Below are positions 56,770 to 64,000 of a stretch of DNA of 64,000 nt, piece after piece. The translations under genes were made by a program, and so were the position numbers. This stretch comes from Melampsora larici-populina 98AG31 (lineage: Eukaryota > Basidiomycota > Pucciniomycetes > Pucciniales > Melampsoraceae). The DNA lies in NCBI RefSeq assembly GCF_000204055.1, contig NW_006768769.1, positions 126,335-190,334 of the forward strand. The letters run 5' to 3'. Each line of letters starts with the position of its first letter. Within the stretch, counting starts at the first letter, position 1. Under the pieces are notes generated by a model. That model was given only the letters and a program-made list of their open reading frames with translations. It had not been told where the DNA came from and ran no database searches.

Positions 56770-58052
56770 ATGTCTTCTCTCGCCAGCGGTTTGGGTCCCT
56801 CCGTGGCTCGTCTCCCGGCCGCGCATGATGGCCGACCTTTGGTTGATCGACTCGTGGATGCCATAGACCATCTTGATATGGGGGCGATTCTAGCCTTGAG
56901 GAAAGAGATGGCGGAGGAGAGTAGATTGAATCAAAGTCAGGAGGAGATATCGGAAAAGGAAAAGTTGGAGGTGAAAGGAGAAAGAAAGAGAGATAAGCTG
57001 TTTAAGAAGTTTAAGAAGAAAGAAGAAGAGTTGAAAAAGAAGGAAGAGGAGTTGAAGAAGAGGGAGGAAGAAGCGAAAAGATTGAAAGGAAAGAATAAGA
57101 AGAAGAGATCCCACTCACCTTCTGTTTCGATTGGGACAAAGGGTTCAAGAAACTAAAACGATATGTTCCCTTGTCCGTATTCAATCAATCCTACATAGAG
57201 GCACACAATTCCGCGATCGAAGACGGCTCGAAGAAGAGGAAAAGACCTTCTTTGGCGACAAATGAGCGTGACTTGGAGCGCCAGATGGGGTTCGGTGAAT
57301 TCGTCCTAACTTGTGACCTGGAGGCCCGGTACGCGAGTGAGTTGTATGGACATGAGGTGTATGCGGAGTACATTCGCCAACATAAGGAGGTAGTGAACAA
57401 CTTGCTGGTCCGTTACAAATGCTGGATGGTTGGTTTACGGTACCATTTGGCCATCAGATCTCTTATCTTCAGAAAACGCTCGAAATGTGTGTATAGGAAG
57501 AAGAAGAATGGTAAGAAGGGGAAGAAGGTAGAGAAAGTTGTCTTACCTGAAGGAGTGCAAGAAGAGGCGGTTCGGCAGGCTCGTTGGGACACAGATACTG
57601 CTGGAGATTTGAAGTATGAAGGAAACCCTTACGCTCCGGGCCAACCGAAGTATGGGTTTGATTTTTATACGGGCCAACAGGTAGTCTCGCATCAACCGGT
57701 AGCGAGTTCCTCTAGACCTGTCTCAGATTATCAATTCGGGGATAAAGGAAGGGGTGGAGGCGGAGGAGGAACTGGTTCGTATGAAAAACCATTCAAGAAA
57801 AAAAGGGGGGGGAATTGTGGTCATGGAAATGGAGGAGGTCAATTTCAGCAAAGGAACTTCGGGCAGAATGGGTTTCAGGGAGGTCATCAATTTGTACCTT
57901 ATTATTCCCAGTTTACTCAGCAGTACCCGCAGAACAACGCGTATGCAGGGCCAAGCGGGCAAGACTGGGTCGCTCACGGACAGCATCATGCTAATAAACA
58001 TGCGGGTAATCAGAAGGGAAAGCAAAAAGCGAACAACAGTGGTTCTTGGTGA
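56770..58052 (+). pseudogene. Gag-like protein of the DIRS element, frameshifted
   Basis: The first part (ATG at 56770) starts MSSLASGLGPSVARLPAAHD and LVDRLVDAIDHLDMGAI, then a Lys/Glu coiled coil, and stops at 57156. A second frame, open through the same place, reads FDWDKGFKKLKRYVPLSVFN and continues to 58052 with YIEAHNSAIEDG, LVRYKCWMVGLRYHLAIRSL, a Gly-rich basic segment and a Gln/Asn/His-rich tail ending NNSGSW. The two frames overlap near 57110-57156 without a plausible intron, so a frameshift, a programmed shift or a sequence error separates them. The RG/GG-rich segment could bind RNA. There is no zinc knuckle. Confidence 0.6.
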
Positions 58053-58389
58053 GCTGTTGTCTGATTGGTGAAGGCAAAGAGAAATCATGCTGATTGGTTA
58101 ATTCTCCCCTTTAACTTTCGTCCATTCTTGACCTGTGACTCACGCTTGTTGACTGGAAATCGGTGGCAATGTAACTTGGCCCTATTCGATGAATCCGATT
58201 CTTCTCGTGTTTTGCTCGCCTCCTTGACCGTATCCTTTGTTCTGTCCTATGCACTCTTGTATGTTTGGATTTAGACTATACTCAAATGTTTTTTGTCTCA
58301 AGAGAAGTAGTAGACATGAGATGAGAGAAGGAGAATGTGTCCTGAAATAAAATTCTTCTTCCGTTTTGTTTGTTTCCGGTAATTGACTT

Positions 58390-60330
58390 GTGTCCCCAGA
58401 TCATAGTCCGAAAGGTCCTTGTATTTGGCTTTCAGAGCAATTGAGAGTGAGAGAACCGTTGACGGATGAGTCGGTGGCAGTTAGGGAAGGTCTGTCCCAC
58501 AGCCCCGTTGTTCGAAAGCAAGATTTAGAAAGTACAAAGAATCAGAGTCACGAGGTCTTGATCAATAAGGAAGAGAGTGATCAAAGCTCGGAAGATTCAG
58601 AAGATTCAGAGTATGAATGGAAGAAGAAAGCGGTGCTACCTCTGAGAGAAAGGAAGTTATTCAAAGTAAGAGAAGCAAGCCAGTGGCCTAGAAGGGTGAA
58701 GTGTAACATGATAATCGACAAATGGAAGTCCTTAATGGAGAGAGCTGGTTTGAAAGACGACATACCTTATATTTTAGATGGCTTCGTGGAAGGTTTTTGT
58801 TTAGGAATTCCACCACATACTCTAGGGGACCGGAAATGGTTCACTCCGGAGAACCATGCCTCGGCCTTAGACGCGAGGGATCAGATAGAAAGAACGATAG
58901 CTAAAGAACGCGAGGCAGGGCGTATCATAGGCCCGTTTACTCATGAAGATCTGTATGCCAAGTTTGGATTCTTTCGATCAAATCCTATGGGGAGCGCAGT
59001 CAATGGGGATGGGTCAATCAGGCTCATAGATGATCTCTCTTATCCTAAAAAAGACAAAGACATACCTTCTGTAAATTTGTTTGTGGACAAGAAAAACTAT
59101 GAGACGACATGGGATGATTTCAAGACCGTGGCGAAATTCTTTCGATTGAACCCAGGTGAATGGGAAATGGCGGTGTTTGACTGGGCAAAGGCGTATAGGC
59201 AATTACCAGTCCATCATAGTCAGCGGAGGTTTTTAATTATCATGGATTTTAGAGGAAGGTTGTGGGTGGACTTAGCGGTTGGGTTTGGTGGAGTTGCTAG
59301 CTGCGGAGTCTTTGGTGCTCCAGCCCAGACTTGGAAACAAATCATGATCGTAGAACTCGGTTTCCCAGCCATCTTCCGTTGGGTAGATGACAATCTCCTT
59401 TTTCGCAGGCCGGGTATGAAGGAGTCGCTGGAGGATGTTACCAGATTGAGTAATTCAATGGGAGTCGACACGAATCCAGTGAAGAACTTCGAATTTGGGA
59501 CAGAACAAAAGTTCTTGGGGTTCATCTGGAACGGCAAGAGTCACACGGTTAGACCGCCAAAAGATAAATTAGAAGAAAGACTAGCTCAGGTGGTAGAGTT
59601 CCTTAAAGAAGATGAGTTATGGACTTACTCTCAAGTAGAAAAGTTTGTGGGTCGCATGTGCCATACGGTACACATAGTCCCCCACATGGCGGCATATTTA
59701 AATTCCATGTATAGATGGAAGAAGTCGTGGCATAACCATCAAGCGAAGAGGAAGGCTCCAGGAGATGTGTTGGAGGATCTTGGAGAGTGGAAACAATGTC
59801 TCCAACATTTCGACTCGTGTAGAATTGTTCCTAACCCGGTCCCAGAAGAAATAGGATGGGTGGGTGACGCGGCCTCTTCGTTCGGTATAGGTGTTCTTAT
59901 AGGTGACTACTGGGCCTGTTTCAAATTTGTGAACACTTGGGAGGTAAAGGGTAGGAGAGAGCAAAAGTGCCGAATCGCTTGGGCGGAGACGGTTGCTATT
60001 AGGCTGGGGTTACTGGTGTTGGCGAAGGTGATGAGAGTGGAAGGACGTAGGTTCTTGGTACATACTGATAACACCACCACAGAACACGCGATTCGTAAGC
60101 GTAAATCGAAGGATAAAGATGTAAACGAAGAGTGGAAAGTGATACAGAGATTACTTACGGAGTTAGGTTGTAACGTGAAACAAAAAAGGGTGGCTTTGAA
60201 GGATAATAAAGCGGATAGCTTGTCAAGGGGGACCCTTGAAAAAAAATTTTTTTGGTACAAAGAGGTTCTGATTGAGGTTCCATTGGACCTTAGCCCTCTA
60301 CTCTTTCAGTTTACACCTAAACAGTTATAA
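58390..60330 (+). CDS. Reverse transcriptase and RNase H of the DIRS element
   Basis: An intact frame of about 640 codons. RT motifs in order: GRIIGPFTHEDLYAKFGFF, IRLIDDLSYP, MAVFDWAKAYRQLPVH (motif A Asp), WVDLAVGFGGVASCGVFGAP (motif B) and IFRWVDDNLLFRRPG (motif C, VDD in place of YxDD). RNase H follows with EIGWVGDAASSFGIG, RIAWAETVAIRLGLL, FLVHTDNTTTEHAIR and ALKDNKADSLSRG, giving the D-E-D-D set. The frame has no ATG near its beginning: it opens at a GTG (58390), and TTGTGTCCCCAG just there looks like a 3' splice site, so the protein is probably made from a spliced or fused transcript with the gag part. RT is the best preserved gene of the element. Confidence 0.92.
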   Translation: MSPDHSPKGPCIWLSEQLRVREPLTDESVAVREGLSHSPVVRKQDLESTKNQSHEVLINKEESDQSSEDSEDSEYEWKKKAVLPLRERKLFKVREASQWPRRVKCNMIIDKWKSLMERAGLKDDIPYILDGFVEGFCLGIPPHTLGDRKWFTPENHASALDARDQIERTIAKEREAGRIIGPFTHEDLYAKFGFFRSNPMGSAVNGDGSIRLIDDLSYPKKDKDIPSVNLFVDKKNYETTWDDFKTVAKFFRLNPGEWEMAVFDWAKAYRQLPVHHSQRRFLIIMDFRGRLWVDLAVGFGGVASCGVFGAPAQTWKQIMIVELGFPAIFRWVDDNLLFRRPGMKESLEDVTRLSNSMGVDTNPVKNFEFGTEQKFLGFIWNGKSHTVRPPKDKLEERLAQVVEFLKEDELWTYSQVEKFVGRMCHTVHIVPHMAAYLNSMYRWKKSWHNHQAKRKAPGDVLEDLGEWKQCLQHFDSCRIVPNPVPEEIGWVGDAASSFGIGVLIGDYWACFKFVNTWEVKGRREQKCRIAWAETVAIRLGLLVLAKVMRVEGRRFLVHTDNTTTEHAIRKRKSKDKDVNEEWKVIQRLLTELGCNVKQKRVALKDNKADSLSRGTLEKKFFWYKEVLIEVPLDLSPLLFQFTPKQL

Positions 60331-60336
60331 CCCAAA

Positions 60337-61483
60337 ATGGGGAAGAAGAAGTCTCGTTTGTCAGTTGAAGGAAGCAAGACCAAGAAAAAAGAGGAGGATT
60401 TAACAAAGATAACTAAACCTTTTGGCTCATTTAAGAAAGATGCACTTGGCATAGATCAATCTGATTCAGATGTCATTCAACAACATTTCCTGAGGGGCTC
60501 TTGGAAAGACGGGACTCTTAAACATTATAATTCCGGTGTCGTGAAGCTTTTGAGGTTTGCCGAAGTGAAGAAGATCAACAAGAATCAGTTGTTACCGATC
60601 TCACCCGAAGTCCTACTTGGTTTTGTGGTCTGGGCGTCCAAGAAGAACGTGAATTTGGCAGATGAAGACGAATCAGTAAAGTCGACAACTTTGAAGTCGT
60701 ATGTAGCTGGGTTGAAGGCGTGGCATAAGTTTCATCGGAAGGCGTATCCGGCAGATCAAGACGAAATCGTCACATTACTGATTCGAGCTACTGAAACCGT
60801 AGAACAAGATTTGAAGATGCAAGATAAATTGAAACCACCGGTATTAGTGTCGGACTTGGCAATCTTGAGAGAACATGTGGATTTATCGTATGAAAAAGAT
60901 GCAGTGGTCTACGCGATAGCTCTAGTCGCTTTTTGGGGAACTGCTAGATTAGGCGAATTGGTGTCTGATGATGAGAATAAGCGAATGCCGATCTGGGGAG
61001 ACGTTTTGTGGGGACCCAAGGATTCTTACGTCAAGATTGCGATTCACGGAGCGAAGACCGCCAAACCGGGAGAGATCCAGTACATTTAACTTCCTTGTCA
61101 AAAGTCCAGGCTTGATCCAGCAAGGGCATTGAAGGTGCTGTTCGATTTCCGTCCTAGAAGGTCATGCGATCCGGTTTTTGGATTCGCAAGTGAAAAAGAT
61201 GGTCGGATTATAGTGTTCAAGAAGAGTTTTGTCATCAAGGAATTACAACGTATCTGGAATGAATGTAGATCAAAGAAGGATCAAATGCTGTTCGGGCACT
61301 CATTCCGTATCGGGGGAGCTTCTCTTCGTTGGAACCTGGGGCACTCGGGAAGAAGTGAAGATTCATGGTAGATGGGCCTCTGATGCGTATAAGATCTATT
61401 TACGGAAGTTCAGCGATAAGGAGATGAAGGAAACATCTGATTGGTTGATAGTTAATCAGATAGATGACTTTGTGGATAACTAA
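60337..61483 (+). pseudogene. Tyrosine recombinase of the DIRS element, broken
   Basis: ATG at 60337 opens MGKKKSRLSVEGSKTKKKEE. The core-binding domain includes GSWKDGTLKHYNSGVVKLLR. The catalytic domain has ALVAFWGTARLGELV (first Arg), then QMLFGHSFRIGGAS (His-x-x-Arg), and HGRWASDAYKIYLRKF with the His/Trp position and the nucleophilic Tyr. Two lesions stand between: an in-frame TAA at 61087-61089 (after PGEIQYI) with homology continuing at once, and a frameshift near 61315-61330, after which the correct frame gives LFVGTWGTREEVKIHGRW. All catalytic residues are present but not in one frame. Either could be a sequencing error, but two lesions within 250 bp suggest decay. Confidence 0.85.
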
Positions 61484-62149
61484 TCTTTGTTTGATCCTGA
61501 TAATTCCGTCGTGTTAGTTGTTCTTAGTAACTGTCTTGAATTGAGTTTTCTAGGTTGTTGTTGACGTTCATATAACCAAGAGGTGGATATGACGAGGTGG
61601 TTTGATGCAATCAGAGAACTTGTCGGAAGGTTGTTGTGCGAGGTGAGATCGCCTAATTTCTTGAACTTCTATGTGTACAGGATGTACGCAGGTTTTTCAG
61701 AGTGCCAAACCTTGTTTGGTGGGATCTCCACCGAGATTGACGGAATTTGGGGGTTGTTTGTGACACGTCACCTTTCCTTTAAGGTTCATTCGGCCGCGTC
61801 TGTACAGCTAGAGACGTCTGCTTGATTTTTCCGTGAGACAGCTCACGAGCTTGAGGTTGGGGGGTTCGTTTGAGTCTGACTTCTCAAGGCTCATGACTCT
61901 TGGCTTCGTGAGTTCAGGGGGTTGAGAAGTCTATGCTTCTCTGACCTGTTCTCGCCCCGTAGGAGTGGTGCTAGGATGAGAGATAACCTCTCATACTAGA
62001 TTCTTCCTCCTACGGAGCTACCCCCACACCACGCCCATAGCTTATTGGTCTTAAGGAAAAAGACAGTAGGTTTAAAGCGGTAGAACAAGTTAGAGGAGAC
62101 TAAACTCTCCATCTAGAGTCAAGGTTAATCCTTTCTCTGAAAATCTTTA
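61484..62149. other. 3' region of the DIRS element
   Basis: No gene supported; an 80-codon ORF (61583-61825) follows the element but shows no domain. Two hairpins are visible: CTCACGAGCTTGAG with CTCAAGG...TCGTGAG (about 61847-61915) and CCGTAGGAG with CTCCTACGG (about 61956-62019) with GATGAGAG and CTCTCAT inside. They may be part of the terminal structure of the element. Confidence 0.4.
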
Positions 62150-62379
62150 GGGCACGTTTGGTAGCGATTTTTAAAATAAACCCCAATTACCCCCGGGTAC
62201 ATTGCCCCGGGGCGAAGGAGCTTTTGTGCAAAATCAAGCTTTTTCAAAAAAAAACTCCGTTTTGAGTACATTTGAAAAAATCTCGTTTGGTTGAACTTTC
62301 ATTCAAACCCTGTTTACCACTTCTCACATCTTCTCGCACGTCACATCTCGCCAACTGTATTCATCTGGATTCACCACCG

Positions 62380-63667
62380 ATGTCCGATACAGATTCATCT
62401 GGAGACTTCAGACCGGAATGGCTGTCCTCGTCTGATGAGGACAGCGACGATGAGCTCCTCAATCTACTACTTGAGCACGCTCGGAACCGCGTGGCTCGAA
62501 GAGCTCTGCCAAGGAGACCGTATCACAACTCCGCTCTTCGAGGATTTCTCTACGAGCGAGAGTTGTTGAATGGTCATCCGGGAAGGTTTCAACAAGTTTG
62601 TCAAATGGACAAAGCCACGTTCAAAGGTGTCATGAAGATCCTTGGACCCCACCTCGAAGACACTATCCACATCTCTGCCAACGAGCAGGTGATGATATTC
62701 CTGTACATAGTTGGTAACACCTCTACCAACGCTACGGCTGCTGAGCGATGGCCACACTCCGGCGAAACTATTTCAAGATATTATAATAAAGTACTCGATA
62801 TTCTTGAAAGCCTGAAAGATGAAATCATCGTTCAACCAGGGCCTGATACGCCGATCCCAGATGAAATCTCCGAAAGTACGAGGTACTCACCTTTCTTTGA
62901 TGGGTGTGTTGGTGCCCTCGATGGGACTCACATTCCTGTGAGAGCTCCAGTCGCCGACCAAGCTCCCACCGTGATCGAAAGGGTGACCTGAGCCAAAATG
63001 TTTTGGCCGCCTGCAATTTCGATCTCATGTTTTCTTTCGTACTCGCCGGTTTTGAAGGTAGTACTTCTGATCCTGACGTACTATATGCCGCAAGACACGA
63101 TGGTGCCTTTGTTATACCAGAGGGTGAGTCTTTCATTTTCTTCAACTTATATATATATATAAAAGTCACTTACAACTGCTTCCCATCCTAGGAGGCTTCT
63201 ATCTTGGCGATGCTGCCTACGCCAACGGTAATGGTATCTTAACACCATACCGTGGATTTCGCTACCATATTCAAGAGTGGGCTCGAGGCCGAACCGCACC
63301 ACAAAACTACCAAGAACTCTTCAATTATCGCCATTCTCAACTGAGAATGATCATCGAACGAGACTTCGGAGTCTGGAAGATACGATTCGTAATTCTAGTC
63401 TTAATGCAAAGATTTCCATTACACCGACAAGGAAGTCTTGTAGTGGCACTTGCTGTTCTTCACAACCTCATCATGCAAGGTGGTGAAGATCAATTCTTTG
63501 GAGAATTTGATGAAGAACAACGTGAGCGAGATCGGGCATGGATCCGTCAAGCTCAAGACAATTTTGTTCCTGCGGTAAGGAATGATCGAGGTGCTGCAAA
63601 TGCGTTTAGAGATGAGATTGCGATAAATATGTGGGCTCATTATCAAGCTCACAGAAATCATCACTGA
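62380..63667 (+). pseudogene. Harbinger transposase (DDE_4, HARBI1-like), frameshifted
   Basis: ATG at 62380 starts MSDTDSSGDFRPEWLSSSDE, acidic, then HPGRFQQVCQMDKATFKGVM and IFLYIVGNTSTNATAAERWP, SGETISRYYNKVLDIL. The DDE triad is complete: GCVGALDGTHIPV (first Asp), GGFYLGDAAYA (second Asp, after an intron at about 63124-63191) and MIIERDFGVWKIRF (Glu). Near 62950-62985 the frame changes: the first frame ends VIERVT and stops, while the homologous continuation HRDRKGDLSQNVLAACNFDL lies in another frame. The C-terminus ends WAHYQAHRNHH. It is otherwise full length, about 400 residues. The frameshift could be a mutation or a sequence error. Confidence 0.85.
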
Positions 63668-64000
63668 TTTAAATAGCTTTAAATGTAGTAAGTCAGATTT
63701 TTGATTCTCTCCAATTCAACTTACTGACTATATCAACCTTTTATGTTGATTTTATTTCTCACTAGACAAACAAAAAAATTATCAGAAAAACATATATAAC
63801 TCAATTTGTATTTTTATTTCATTCAGCAAAACTGTATTTAGTATCATCAATAAGACATTCATAATAGTTGATACTTTCATCAAAAAGAAAAGTCGATATA
63901 GTGTTTATTTGATTCTTGTACAAAATATAAAAAAACTGCTCTCTTTTGAATCTGAATTAAAATTTGCATTGTAATATGTTCAGGCCCTGGTGCACATGGC
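63668..64000. other. 3' part of the Harbinger element or flank
   Basis: AT-rich DNA after the transposase stop. No gene or terminal inverted repeat recognised before the window ends. Confidence 0.4.

Larger units (their letters stand above)
55643..62149 (+). mobile_element. DIRS-type tyrosine-recombinase retrotransposon (boundaries approximate)
   Basis: The gene order gag-like, RT-RNase H, tyrosine recombinase on one strand identifies a DIRS-type element, which integrates by site-specific recombination and not with a DDE integrase. No aspartic protease and no integrase are present, which fits the group. Only a 6-bp gap separates the RT stop and the recombinase ATG. I could not find the terminal or internal complementary repeats, so both ends are guesses: the right limit is set where the Harbinger end begins. 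The methyltransferase-like domain seen in some DIRS1 elements was not recognised. Confidence 0.7.
62150..64000 (+). mobile_element. PIF/Harbinger-type DNA transposon, right end outside the window
   Basis: The left end probably starts GGGCACGTTTGGTAGCG at 62150, a typical Harbinger-like terminus, next to TTA (62147-62149), which suits the TWA target of this superfamily. The transposase occupies 62380-63667. I did not find the matching right inverted repeat before 64000. No Myb-like partner gene is seen within the window. Confidence 0.6.

Noticed and set aside
1..64000. CRISPR arrays, operons, bacterial promoters or plasmid origins
   Set aside because: The window is eukaryotic with spliced genes; no array of regular spacers or bacterial feature is present.

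Overview
The window looks like nuclear DNA of a filamentous basidiomycete, most likely in or near the rust lineage (Pucciniomycotina). The genes are broken by many short GT-AG introns, intergenic DNA is AT-rich and full of repeats, and the mobile elements are of fungal types: KDZ (Kyakuja-Dileera-Zisupton), DIRS tyrosine-recombinase retroelement, PIF/Harbinger, CACTA-like and mariner-like. The taxonomic placement is inference, because no rRNA or species marker is present. Coordinates of multi-exon genes are gene spans from start to stop codon, and exon joins were worked out by eye.

Region 1 (1-18046) is a housekeeping block: a Git1-type phosphodiester/phosphate transporter (5' partial, +), then on the minus strand nitrate reductase, a mitochondrial prolyl-tRNA synthetase, GABA aminotransferase and a Shb17-type histidine phosphatase containing a 19-nt microexon. 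A small secreted protein (105 aa, +) ends the block. Between the last two genes sit a GC-rich palindrome, a 762-bp terminal-inverted-repeat element and a 238-bp foldback element. Nitrate reductase has no nitrite reductase or nitrate transporter beside it.

Region 2 (18047-34000) is mostly accessory DNA around one conserved gene, GPI mannosyltransferase II (PIG-V/GPI18, +). It holds a 165-bp hairpin element, a degenerate Ty3/Gypsy 3' end, an uncharacterised multi-exon gene whose last exon resembles the GCR1_C DNA-binding domain (with an 823-bp CACTA-type foldback in one intron), and a 164-aa unknown gene. After those come a block of interleaved direct repeats and a damaged KDZ transposase with CxC5/CxC6-type cysteine clusters on the minus strand, cut by a 297-bp element. 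The convergent set of GCR1_C-like gene, 164-aa gene, direct repeats and KDZ transposase is the best candidate here for an undescribed system: a KDZ element with passenger genes.

Region 3 (34000-53500) returns to conserved genes, all on the minus strand: tRNA-dihydrouridine synthase (DUS2), a low-complexity protein with a short coiled coil, dynactin p27 (DCTN6), a multi-pass membrane protein of unknown function and a Sec14/CRAL-TRIO lipid-transfer protein. Two 286-bp foldback elements with TA target sites, a further foldback and a tandem array of about 135 bp lie between them.

Region 4 (55500-64000) is a DIRS-type retroelement with a frameshifted gag-like region, an intact RT/RNase H frame and a broken tyrosine recombinase. 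It is followed directly by a PIF/Harbinger element with a complete DDE triad but a frameshift; that element continues past the window edge.
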